64,000 nucleotides of DNA from a candidate division KSB1 bacterium (GTDB lineage: Bacteria > Zhuqueibacterota > JdFR-76 > DREG01). Shown piece after piece: positions 27,048-36,474 of the stretch. The position numbers and the translations under genes are program-made. The stretch's first letter is position 1, and each line of letters begins with the position of its first letter. The notes under the pieces were generated by a model. It had not been told where the DNA came from. It saw nothing but the letters and a program-made list of their open reading frames with translations, and did no database searches. Where the stretch lies: the NCBI GenBank assembly GCA_022566355.1, contig JADFJB010000002.1, positions 60,320-124,319 on the forward strand. The letters run 5' to 3'.

Positions 27048-28175
27048 ATGCAACAAACAAAACATTCCAATTCAATACGTTTTGAAGATAGAGAATTTCT
27101 TGTCGAAACGTGGTATGATTCGGAAGAACTAGATGTAGTAACTCAGATAACGGAAAATGGCCATATTCTGGATACCTATAAGTTACGAGTGAATGAAAAC
27201 ACTACGGAAGAAGAGACTCAATCACTGACTGAGGAAACTCATAAGAATATTTCTGTGGATTGGGAACTATTGTTTTATATGTACAAGAAAGTGAAAGGTT
27301 CTAACCACGTACAATCACTAAACAAGCTCGGATTGGTTTTCGAAATAAGAAACCTACTGACCGAAGCGATTGATTGTTTTCAAGATGCATTATCGATAGA
27401 CGAAGATTATATAGAGGCCAATATTAATCTTGGCAATGTTTATACGAAGGCTGGATTATTTGACCAAGCAATCGAGTTGTTTAACAAAACCATCGAAAAA
27501 ACTCCCAATTACCCCGATCTGCATTATTCACTTGGCGTCGCCTATCTTAAAAAAGAAGATTTTATTAATTCGATTAATTCTTTAGAACGTGCAATCGAAA
27601 TAAATCCGTCTTATGATATCGCTCACTTCATGCTAAGTAAGGTATATTTATCGAGTATGAATGGTGAGCAACACACTTCTGATATGATACCCAGTCCTCT
27701 AAGGCAAAAGAAAATATTAGCTCATTTACAAAAGGCGGTAGATTTAAATCCGACTTTCGATCAATTCGAAATCCGAAAATCCATTGAAGAAATCCAAAAT
27801 GGAAATTTTGAAGAAGCGATTCAATTAGTTGAGGAAATAGATTTCTTAAACCAGGATCAACAAAGCAATCATTTTGATGAAGAGTTTTATATCCGATTTA
27901 TGTTTGGCGGTAAAGGCAAAGACGTCCAACTTCTCTCTGATTATATTGATGTACTTAAAGAGAAAATAGAAGAAAATCCGGGGTTTCCGGACCTTCGCAA
28001 TAATTTGGGTGTTGCCTATCTAATTCAGTGTAGAAATATTTTTTTGAAAGCGATGGATCAATTTCGAACAGCGTTAAAAATCAATCCTTCTTATGTTGTT
28101 GCTAAAAAGAACTTGAAATTAGCGGAGAATGAGGGAAAGGGGTTTATTATCTTATTACGAGCACTGTTAAAATAA
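27048..28175 (+). CDS. Tetratricopeptide-repeat protein
   Basis: A 375-residue protein without a signal peptide, so probably cytoplasmic. Residues 1-75 are an acidic, beta-rich N-terminal domain I do not recognise. At least three clear TPR units follow at about 100-200 (EAIDCFQDALSIDEDYIEAN, QAIELFNKTIEKTPNYPDLH, NSINSLERAIEINPSYDIAH), and another TPR pair lies at the C-terminus (AMDQFRTALKINPSYVVA). GGGAGAG precedes ATG 27048. It lies between housekeeping genes and the large secretion module; a role in that module is possible but unproven. Confidence 0.8.
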   Translation: MQQTKHSNSIRFEDREFLVETWYDSEELDVVTQITENGHILDTYKLRVNENTTEEETQSLTEETHKNISVDWELLFYMYKKVKGSNHVQSLNKLGLVFEIRNLLTEAIDCFQDALSIDEDYIEANINLGNVYTKAGLFDQAIELFNKTIEKTPNYPDLHYSLGVAYLKKEDFINSINSLERAIEINPSYDIAHFMLSKVYLSSMNGEQHTSDMIPSPLRQKKILAHLQKAVDLNPTFDQFEIRKSIEEIQNGNFEEAIQLVEEIDFLNQDQQSNHFDEEFYIRFMFGGKGKDVQLLSDYIDVLKEKIEENPGFPDLRNNLGVAYLIQCRNIFLKAMDQFRTALKINPSYVVAKKNLKLAENEGKGFIILLRALLK

Positions 28176-28190
28176 ACCCGGAAGTGAATT

Positions 28191-28649
28191 ATGAAAAAAT
28201 GGATTTTTTTTATTTTTGTCATTGTTTTAGCCTTTGTACTAAAAGTTGCAGCACAAGAAATAGATAGCGTTTGGGTTACTCCTTTAAATTCAAAAATAGG
28301 GACGTACACACTTTACGAATTAACATTTACTTCTCCCGATACCATAGGTCAAAACGCCAGATTTTCTCTTACTTTCCCTCCGGAGTTTGATTTATCTATG
28401 GTTTCTTTGGCTGGTTCAAATACAATGAATGGTGGGTTTAGTGTGACGGTCAAAGACTCTATTATAGAAATAGGTAGAAAAGGTGAAGGTAAACCGGTGA
28501 ATCCCGGCAATAAATTAAACCTTTTATTTAGTGTTGTAAAAAACCCGGATAAAGCAGATAACAATTATTTAGTGTTGTTTCGCATTTTAGACATCTTTGG
28601 GAATGCGGTTTCATCAACACAAAGCAAACCGGTTGTAATTGTAAATTAG
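28191..28649 (+). CDS. Small secreted protein related to the N-terminus of the giant repeat protein
   Basis: A 152-residue exported protein: signal peptide, cleaved probably after KVAAQ, and one beta-sandwich-like domain. Its body (FPPEFDLSMVSLAGSNTMNG, then NLLFSVVKNPDKADN) lines up with the first domain of the next gene's product (FPSGFDASNVIIATSSTMDG, then IGVVKNPTATG). So it is a stand-alone copy of that domain, with no sorting domain of its own. It sits 37 bases ahead of the giant gene and 15 after the TPR gene. It could cap, chaperone or compete with the giant protein. Confidence 0.75.
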   Translation: MKKWIFFIFVIVLAFVLKVAAQEIDSVWVTPLNSKIGTYTLYELTFTSPDTIGQNARFSLTFPPEFDLSMVSLAGSNTMNGGFSVTVKDSIIEIGRKGEGKPVNPGNKLNLLFSVVKNPDKADNNYLVLFRILDIFGNAVSSTQSKPVVIVN

Positions 28650-28686
28650 ATCTCTGAATTTAAAAGAAATTTCGGATTGGACACAA

Positions 28687-31600
28687 ATGTACGCAAATTC
28701 ATGGAAGAAGTTTAAAACCTTCTTTTTTGTAGCATCAATTGTTTTTGGCTTTTCATCGAATGTTTTTGCCCAGGATGTAACGGCTCAGAGTACTGAAGCG
28801 GGGATTATGACAAATTATACATTTGATCTTACTATTGCCGGTACGTTAGATTCTGCGGCAACTTTTACTGCTGTATTTCCTTCCGGATTTGATGCGTCAA
28901 ACGTAATCATCGCTACTAGTTCTACCATGGATGGTGGATTCGATGTTACATTTGCATCAACCACCACGGTGAATTTTAAACGGGATGAAACAGGAACAGA
29001 TGCAACCGGTGCTGGGCATAACGTGATCATTGGTGTTGTTAAAAATCCTACTGCAACAGGTGTAACTGGAACTATTGTTTTGAGTGGCAGTGCGAGTGCG
29101 AATGGTACTGTAACTATAACAGCAGGAAGTTTAACAAAACTGGAAATTCGGGATACAGCAGGTGGTGGTGGAAGTGTCCTTACATCTTGGAGCATGACTG
29201 CTGATGACAGTAAGACCTATCATGCTCATGGTTATGACCAGTTTAACAATGATCTGGGTGATCAATCTGCAACGTGGAGTTCAACGGGGACTTTAGCGCC
29301 GACAGTTTCAGAAACAGCAACCAGTACAACTTTTAGTCCAACTACGGCACCGGCAGAGGGCGGTATAATTGCAACTTCTGGAAGTGTAACTGCTTCAGTT
29401 GCTGTTACCGTAAGTGTTGGAGCAGTAAATACTATTGAAATTGTAGATGATGGCGGGACAGCCTTAGGAACTCAAAATATTACGACAGATGATGATCTTG
29501 CTTTATATGCCAAAGCACAGGACATAGATTCTAATGACATTGGATTTGTCAGTGTTACCTGGAGCTCTTCAGGATTGACCCCTTCCGTAAGCGGCAGTGG
29601 AACGAGCACAACTTTTAGTCCTACAGATGATTCAAATGGTACGATAACAGCTACTCATCCCAATGATACCGATCAAATTACAGTGAATGTTTCTGTAGGA
29701 GCACTAGCGAAACTCAGGTTACGTAGTGCGGCAAATAATGGCGGCAGTGAGTTATCAGCCCAGGCGATGGTTATCGGTAGCAGTTTACAGATGTTTGCGG
29801 CGGGTTATGATTTAGATGACAATTATATAGCAGATCAGGCTTCATCGAGTTGGAGTACGACAGGCACGTTGACTCCCACGGTAACCGGCACGGGGACAGA
29901 CAAGACCTTTACCCCGACGACGGCACCGGCAAGCGGGACGATAACAGCGACAGCGAGTGGAAACTCAGCGAGTGTAGGCATAACAGTAAGCCAGGGCACA
30001 GTAGCGTCTATATTGATTCGTGATCAGTCCGGTGGACTAGGGAATGAAGTCGGAGCAGTGGCCATGACGTCAGATGAATCACGGACGTTTTATGCAGCGG
30101 GTTATGATGCCCAGAGTAACTTTGTATCGGATGTGACGGTGACCTGGAGTTCGGGTGGAACATTGGCTCCAGCGGCGAGTGGCAGCAGTTCGAGTTTTAC
30201 GTTTAGCCCGACGACAGCGCCGGCGAGTGGTACACTCTCAGCAGATGATGGCAGCGGCCATACCGATGATACCGGCACGATCACAGTGACAGTTGGGGAT
30301 CCAACGAGAATAAAAATATTGTCCGAATCAAGTGGTGAAAAACTTGAAGTTACTTCAGTTGTAATGACACCAGAAGAAACCTTACCAGTTCATGCATCGA
30401 GTTTTGATGCTGAAAATAATTATATAGAGGATGTGAATGTAAACTGGAGTGTAAGCGGAGATATCGGAACATTAAGCAACTCTTCTGGTTCTTCAACAGT
30501 ATTGACAGCAACGACTAAAGGTTTTGGCCTGATTGCAGCAGTTCATGCGAGTTTGATAGGTGATGTGACTGGAACCATTGAGGTACAGGCAGGCAATCTT
30601 AACCACGTCCTAATCATGACTAAATCCGGTGGTCCACCTGCCGGAGCTTTGGAGTTTGGCAATATCACAATTACAGCGGATGATTCCATAACCCTTTATG
30701 CAGCAGGCTTTGATGCCGGAGATACATATTTGGGGGATGCAAATGTGAATTGGTCTTCTACTGACCTTGATCCCGTAGTCAATGCTTCGGACAAATCCAG
30801 TGTGGTTTTCTCACCAGTACAAGCGCCTAAATTCGGTTTAATTTCCGTAACCGTGGTTGGTGCACAAGGTGATCAGACCGGGACTATTAGTGTAAAACCA
30901 GGAAACCCTACCGGTACTATCGAATTAACCGCAACCCCACCCGTGTTACCGGCGGATAATACAAGCAAATCAATTATTCAATCCAATGTAATCAGGGACA
31001 ATGATCTGAATCCGATTGAAGCAGGTACGTTGGTTACAGTTGCCACGGACCTTGGCACAATCACAAACCCACAAGATTTAGATCCACTACAGCCGGATAT
31101 TCAAATTGCGGCAAATTCTTCAGGCATTATTTCTTTTGAACTTCAAGCTGGAATTCAGGGAGGGACAGCATTTATAAGAGCAAACAGTTTTAACGCTGCG
31201 GGAGACACAAAGGTACAAATCACCAATTTACGAATTCTTAAAATATCAGCTCGAAATTTGGTCAGCCAGGGTCAACAGGATGTAATAGTAACAATGACGG
31301 TAGAAAACATTGGCAGTGAGCAGGTTATCAATAGTACGGCCTCACTGTTTTTTATAGGTCCGGCGCCTGATTTTACAAGCTATGATGGAGATTATACAGG
31401 ACGTACTCGAAGTAATTTAGTAATACCTGCAAACACTACAACAACCATCGATTTTACCATTGGTGTTAATAATGATGCTACAATCAATTCAGATATTACC
31501 ATCGATGGAAATGTAAGCGGCTCTGTAAATTCGGTTACAGTTTCAACTCAAGGTGCAGACACTACTGATATTTGGCGTGTGGAAACCCCTGCCGATCTAA

Positions 31601-34600
31601 GAATTCTCAGTGTCTCAACAAATCCCGACACTATTTCCCAGGGCCAACAAAAAATGCAAGTGGAAATGAAAGTGCAAAACCAGGGGCAAGCGACTGCAGA
31701 TATTTCAAATGCTACCTTAGCTTTTCGAAGTGGAGCGACAAATGTGGATAACCAGTATACTGTCAATGCAGACGGAGGGAATCCGATATCCATTATAGGT
31801 GGGGAAATAGGAACTTTCGAGTTTGAAGTGGATGCTACCGGAAGCGCTGACCTGGGTTCTATTACAATAGACGGATCCATTTCGGGTGTTGACCGAAATT
31901 CTAATGTTGAGATTAATGATACAGATGCAGACACATCGGATAGTTGGGTCGTTGTTAAGGCATCGGTTATACAAATTGTTTCGCTTCAACCATCACAATC
32001 CGAAGTTACTCAAAATCAGACTCGTGATTGGGATGTTTGGATGCATGTGAGAAATAATAATAATACCGGTGGTTCTACCGTACGGTTTGATAGCGCGCGA
32101 ATCACAATTTTTCTTGGCACTGAAGTTACACATGAATATTCAATAAGTACTCCAACAAGCTTTTTTAGCGGTGGACAAAATTTAACAACATTAAGCCCGG
32201 CAATCATTGATTCTGTTCGATTCATAATTCAAAACACCGGTTTTACCCGAGGGATTGCGACAATACAAGGGGAACTGTATGTGACGGATTTAACAAGCAA
32301 TGAAACAATACCTGCCAATACAAATGGGAACTCTGCGAGTTTGACAATTCAATCTCCGGCTATTTTAAGTGTCTTTTTTCTTCAATTAACACAAACGTCC
32401 GTAACGGTAGGTCAGGAAACAAATTGGGATGTAATTGCAAATATCCAAAATGACGGTGAGAGCACAATAAGAATAGACACCTTGGTGGCTAAAACTTTTT
32501 TGGAGTTTAAATTCCAATCCAATCCCATTAATGATTTTGTTATTATCCAACCGCCGGGTTTGGATTCGGGTGGATTTGATTTAATCGGTGGACAATCATC
32601 AAGCTTAGTTTTTACAATCGATAAAACCAGTAGTGACACTACCGGTTTATTTACGGTCAAAGCTAAAGTTTCAGGAACTGAGGTGAATAGCGGCCGTGAA
32701 ATTAATGATGAATCTGATCCAAAATTCTTTATTATAGAAGAGCCGCCTGAAATTCTAATCAGTTCCACAACAGTAATTGCTCCAAATACTCCGGACATTA
32801 ATACCGGTCAGGTATTTCAAGTAAAAGTTACGATAGTAAATGATGGTGGAGACGCAGTTAAATCGGTATTTGTTGGTTTAGAGCGCGATAGTCTTGGCCA
32901 ATCAATTTTTAGTTCACCTTTTCTAATAGGAACCATTCCGGGAGATGGGCAATCAAGAGTCGCCACCTTTTCAATAACAGCCTCACAAGCTGTGGGTATG
33001 TCCGAAACATTTACAAGCGCCATTTTAAGCGCCAAGGAAGAAAATACCGGGAATCTGGCAACCATATTACCTTCTGTGGATTCAACAGCAACCATCAACA
33101 TTGAAAAACCGGCAGGTCTGGATATTGTATCGGTAACCCCATCTCAGGATACAGTGCTAGCTGGACAAGGGATTCCTAATTTTTGGGATGTTATTGTCGT
33201 GGTGCAAGATACCGGCGGAGCCAGCATTACTTTTGATGAATTCAATAAGGACGATCTCGTCTTTCGGTTAAACGGTGAAATTCAGGATGATTATACTATA
33301 GATTCCCCTGAAAATTTAAAGGGTGGAGATCGAATATTAGAAACGGGTGAGCGGGATACATTGATTTATGTCGTCAGAAGCACAGGCGGTTTAAGCGGAA
33401 CGGTAGATATTTCTGTTTCATTATCAGCAAAAGATGACAATGATGAATCTGTGCTGGGAGTTACTAAATCAGGTTCAGTTGTAGTTAAATCCGCTGCGAT
33501 TGTTCAACTGATAAAAACAGAAATAGAAGCCCCTCACCTGTTAGACCAGAACAATGCTGAAGTAAACCGAGGCGCCATCTTCAAAGTAATAGCCACTGTT
33601 GAAAATAAAGCGAGCGAAAATGTAAAAGATGTTTGGATGAGTATCATCAGCACCGGTGGATCAGAATTAATCGATACGTCTGTATCTATTCCATTTATTC
33701 CTGCTCGCGAAAGCCGATCAGCTGAATTTGAGATTAGAGCAGATTCCCAAGTAAACCCTGGAGAGACGTTTACGGTCAGGATTGATAGTGCAAGATCACA
33801 ATTAAGTAATCAGCCCGCTTCTATTCAAGAACCCTTTGATGCAACCGCAATTGCGGTCATTGAAAATCCGGCAGTGGCAACGGTTGATTTATCGATTAAC
33901 GATCAGGATGGATTACTTTCAGTTGAGCAAGCAGTAGAAGTCAGTGTATCCCTTGTCAATAATGGTGGCTCTCGCCTCGTTGGCACAGGACGCGTTGAGT
34001 TGATTATTCCGCAGAATTATGAACTTATTTTTGGAAATGACACAAGTTATGTGGCAAAAGATACGGTAGATATAGTATTTGGCACACAGGTACATTGGAA
34101 CCTGGTTACACCGAAATTTAGCCAGGGTCCAGACATATTGATTGCCAATCTTCTTGTAGCGCCTAAAGATGAAAACACGGATCAAGACGCAATTATAACA
34201 CCTGGATTTGACGAAACAATTATTGAAACCATCTCTGGCCAATTATTAACAGAAGAAGAGATTATAGACCCGGAAGGAGCCAAAGATGGTATTGTTTCTA
34301 CCGAACAAGAATTTGAATTAAGATCAATAATCCAGGCTCCTGGCAACTTTAATAAACGTAAAGCTACGTTAATTTTGCCATCCCCATATGAAGTTATCAC
34401 TACTAATTTAACTCAGGACTATGATGATCAGGATGAAATAATTTGGCATATTAAAGCTCCTGCAAGTATCGATCAGCAAAAACGGTATCTAATCATACAA
34501 GCACAAGCCACTGATGAATTCGGCACAACAGTATTTGCTGTTCCCGATAGTGTTGAGGTTGAAACTGTTAAACGCGCCAATTTACGTGTTACTGGTTTCA

Positions 34601-36465
34601 TTTCTGAACCTCAGGGTGCGTTGGACGGGACACTCTCAGCAAATCAACCTTTCACAATAAGAGCCAGAATTGAGAACTTGGGAAAAGCAAGGACCGAAGG
34701 GGCTGCTTCGGTTAGTTTAAACCTGGGATTCTCAGGAGTTACTGTTCAGGAACCACTTGATCGGCCGTTTGTTTTTGATCCCGACAAAGTTGAATCTGTG
34801 GTTGATTGGCATGCAACAGCGCCAAATCAAGTGACTCCGACATCATGGATAACAGTGTCTATCGATACAATTCCGGATGATGAAAATACGAACCAATTAG
34901 CCCAGGTTAGTCAAGATCAATTTCAAATCCAGGTTCAAACGGTAAAAGCAGGTGATTTGTCAGATAGTCTTTGGATTAGTTTTCCAGAAGGTGCAACAGA
35001 CAGTGTTTTATCAACAGACCAACAATTTAAAGTACGAGCATTAGTGACTTTCTTAAATGCCGAAGAGGTCACTACTATATTAACTCTACCACCGGGCTTT
35101 GATACTGAAAACAACTCCAGACTTGTGTTCGTATCAGGAGCCATTGTTTCGTGGGATGTAACGGCTTCTTCGACAGGTGTACAAAATCAAGTACTTGTAG
35201 TTCAAAGCCACGCTAGAGATGAAAATGATAGCAACCGTGAGATTTTCAGCGTAGCTGACAGTATCGCTTTAACGGTTGTTCAAAAAGCAAGAGTGCAGGT
35301 AGTCGCAAGAGTCACGGATCCTTTTGATGCTAAAGAAGGAATTGTATCAACGGAACAAGAATTTACTATTAGTGCGACTGTGGAAAATGCGGGTGCAGCA
35401 GACCTGAAAGGAGAATCCCAGCTTAGACTGGTATTGCCGGCTGGGTTTTCAACTGTGAATGATACCGTCACTATCAAAGAAACTTCAAACCAAATGGCAA
35501 GTTGGAGAGTAAAGGCACCTGTCTTACCTTCAGCAATTCCACAAAATATCACAGTATTTCTTGCCAGAGCACCCAATGACGAAAACACGAACGATCACGC
35601 AACTGTTGATATTTCAGTGGATAATGTCACATTAACAGTTGAACAGAAAAAATTAGAGATTGAATTAAATTCATCAATTGCCCCAGGTGCGTTTTTAAAA
35701 GGCGCAAAAAATGTTGGAGTATTGGGTCTCAATTTGAGAAACAGCGGTGGGCAAGGTTCGAGTTCAATTATTATTTCAAGAATTAATTTATATGTACGGG
35801 ATGAGAATAATGAAAACCTTCCACCGAATTCTATTTTTTCATATATTTCGGTAAGGAATAGCAGAGACACAACGGATATTTTTGGGGCAATAATACCTGG
35901 TTCCGACAATCCAATGACTATACCGTTAGATCTGTTAAAGCTTAAATTAGAACCTGGTATTCTTAAGTTTATTGGGATTTATGTTGATATCTTACCTACT
36001 GCGAATACGACTAATTTTTATGTTACGTTTCTATTCGATGACGACATCGATGCTATTGACGAAAACACCCAAAAACACGTTTTCCTGGTAAATCAAAGTG
36101 GCGAAGACCTTGATATTCTGACGCTTAGATCAGACAATACCGGGATCGTTGAACCCAGTTTTTCTACTTTTGGAAATTATCCTAATCCATTTGGCAGGTC
36201 TGGATCATTCACCAAGTTCTTTTATGTTTTAGAAGAAAAAACAGGTGGAGAGCTGCGAATTTACACTCTTGTGGGAGATTTAGTTAGGGTGTATTCCTTT
36301 AGTGAAGCCGACGATGAATTTAGTTCTAAGGGACCTCATGACGGCTCAATTTCATGGGATGGGAAAAATGGCAATGGAGATTTAGTATTGAACGGCGTTT
36401 ATATTGCCATTTTAACCACAAATAGTGGAAAACAAGCAATGACAAAAGTTGCCGTAGTTAAATAG
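28687..36465 (+). CDS. Giant secreted repeat protein with type IX-like C-terminal sorting domain
   Basis: A 2592-residue surface or secreted protein, probably an adhesin or matrix component. In order: signal peptide (1-29); an N-terminal beta domain shared with the preceding small protein (30-140); six tandem Ig/BIG-like repeats of about 98 residues starting near 149, 247, 340, 439, 539 and 638 (each opens with an IxI/LRD-type strand and carries a WSS core and often FSPTTAPASG); an invasin-like domain (740-845); about twelve CARDB-like repeats of 110-130 residues (850-2320), the later ones sharing AKDGIVSTEQEF-type openings; and a FlgD-like C-terminal domain from about 2489 (NYPNPFGRSGSFTKF, SWDGKNGNGDLVLNGVYIAIL), the usual shape of a type IX sorting signal. 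The PorV-like gene follows by 9 bases. Confidence 0.88.
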   Translation: MYANSWKKFKTFFFVASIVFGFSSNVFAQDVTAQSTEAGIMTNYTFDLTIAGTLDSAATFTAVFPSGFDASNVIIATSSTMDGGFDVTFASTTTVNFKRDETGTDATGAGHNVIIGVVKNPTATGVTGTIVLSGSASANGTVTITAGSLTKLEIRDTAGGGGSVLTSWSMTADDSKTYHAHGYDQFNNDLGDQSATWSSTGTLAPTVSETATSTTFSPTTAPAEGGIIATSGSVTASVAVTVSVGAVNTIEIVDDGGTALGTQNITTDDDLALYAKAQDIDSNDIGFVSVTWSSSGLTPSVSGSGTSTTFSPTDDSNGTITATHPNDTDQITVNVSVGALAKLRLRSAANNGGSELSAQAMVIGSSLQMFAAGYDLDDNYIADQASSSWSTTGTLTPTVTGTGTDKTFTPTTAPASGTITATASGNSASVGITVSQGTVASILIRDQSGGLGNEVGAVAMTSDESRTFYAAGYDAQSNFVSDVTVTWSSGGTLAPAASGSSSSFTFSPTTAPASGTLSADDGSGHTDDTGTITVTVGDPTRIKILSESSGEKLEVTSVVMTPEETLPVHASSFDAENNYIEDVNVNWSVSGDIGTLSNSSGSSTVLTATTKGFGLIAAVHASLIGDVTGTIEVQAGNLNHVLIMTKSGGPPAGALEFGNITITADDSITLYAAGFDAGDTYLGDANVNWSSTDLDPVVNASDKSSVVFSPVQAPKFGLISVTVVGAQGDQTGTISVKPGNPTGTIELTATPPVLPADNTSKSIIQSNVIRDNDLNPIEAGTLVTVATDLGTITNPQDLDPLQPDIQIAANSSGIISFELQAGIQGGTAFIRANSFNAAGDTKVQITNLRILKISARNLVSQGQQDVIVTMTVENIGSEQVINSTASLFFIGPAPDFTSYDGDYTGRTRSNLVIPANTTTTIDFTIGVNNDATINSDITIDGNVSGSVNSVTVSTQGADTTDIWRVETPADLRILSVSTNPDTISQGQQKMQVEMKVQNQGQATADISNATLAFRSGATNVDNQYTVNADGGNPISIIGGEIGTFEFEVDATGSADLGSITIDGSISGVDRNSNVEINDTDADTSDSWVVVKASVIQIVSLQPSQSEVTQNQTRDWDVWMHVRNNNNTGGSTVRFDSARITIFLGTEVTHEYSISTPTSFFSGGQNLTTLSPAIIDSVRFIIQNTGFTRGIATIQGELYVTDLTSNETIPANTNGNSASLTIQSPAILSVFFLQLTQTSVTVGQETNWDVIANIQNDGESTIRIDTLVAKTFLEFKFQSNPINDFVIIQPPGLDSGGFDLIGGQSSSLVFTIDKTSSDTTGLFTVKAKVSGTEVNSGREINDESDPKFFIIEEPPEILISSTTVIAPNTPDINTGQVFQVKVTIVNDGGDAVKSVFVGLERDSLGQSIFSSPFLIGTIPGDGQSRVATFSITASQAVGMSETFTSAILSAKEENTGNLATILPSVDSTATINIEKPAGLDIVSVTPSQDTVLAGQGIPNFWDVIVVVQDTGGASITFDEFNKDDLVFRLNGEIQDDYTIDSPENLKGGDRILETGERDTLIYVVRSTGGLSGTVDISVSLSAKDDNDESVLGVTKSGSVVVKSAAIVQLIKTEIEAPHLLDQNNAEVNRGAIFKVIATVENKASENVKDVWMSIISTGGSELIDTSVSIPFIPARESRSAEFEIRADSQVNPGETFTVRIDSARSQLSNQPASIQEPFDATAIAVIENPAVATVDLSINDQDGLLSVEQAVEVSVSLVNNGGSRLVGTGRVELIIPQNYELIFGNDTSYVAKDTVDIVFGTQVHWNLVTPKFSQGPDILIANLLVAPKDENTDQDAIITPGFDETIIETISGQLLTEEEIIDPEGAKDGIVSTEQEFELRSIIQAPGNFNKRKATLILPSPYEVITTNLTQDYDDQDEIIWHIKAPASIDQQKRYLIIQAQATDEFGTTVFAVPDSVEVETVKRANLRVTGFISEPQGALDGTLSANQPFTIRARIENLGKARTEGAASVSLNLGFSGVTVQEPLDRPFVFDPDKVESVVDWHATAPNQVTPTSWITVSIDTIPDDENTNQLAQVSQDQFQIQVQTVKAGDLSDSLWISFPEGATDSVLSTDQQFKVRALVTFLNAEEVTTILTLPPGFDTENNSRLVFVSGAIVSWDVTASSTGVQNQVLVVQSHARDENDSNREIFSVADSIALTVVQKARVQVVARVTDPFDAKEGIVSTEQEFTISATVENAGAADLKGESQLRLVLPAGFSTVNDTVTIKETSNQMASWRVKAPVLPSAIPQNITVFLARAPNDENTNDHATVDISVDNVTLTVEQKKLEIELNSSIAPGAFLKGAKNVGVLGLNLRNSGGQGSSSIIISRINLYVRDENNENLPPNSIFSYISVRNSRDTTDIFGAIIPGSDNPMTIPLDLLKLKLEPGILKFIGIYVDILPTANTTNFYVTFLFDDDIDAIDENTQKHVFLVNQSGEDLDILTLRSDNTGIVEPSFSTFGNYPNPFGRSGSFTKFFYVLEEKTGGELRIYTLVGDLVRVYSFSEADDEFSSKGPHDGSISWDGKNGNGDLVLNGVYIAILTTNSGKQAMTKVAVVK
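29128..30900 (+). repeat. Six tandem ~295-bp coding repeats (BIG-like units)
   Basis: Six consecutive units of about 295-300 bases code for the BIG-like domains. Their cores are alike at DNA level, for instance the stretch coding for TTAPASG near 29340, 29920 and 30210. Units 3 and 4 (about 29840-30300) are visibly richer in G and C than the rest, as if exchanged among themselves or with an outside copy. Confidence 0.7.
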
Positions 36466-36474
36466 AAGGTTGCT

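Noticed and set aside
29128-30900. Regular repeats considered as a CRISPR array
   Set aside because: Units are about 300 bases, fully coding and without constant short repeats and unique spacers.
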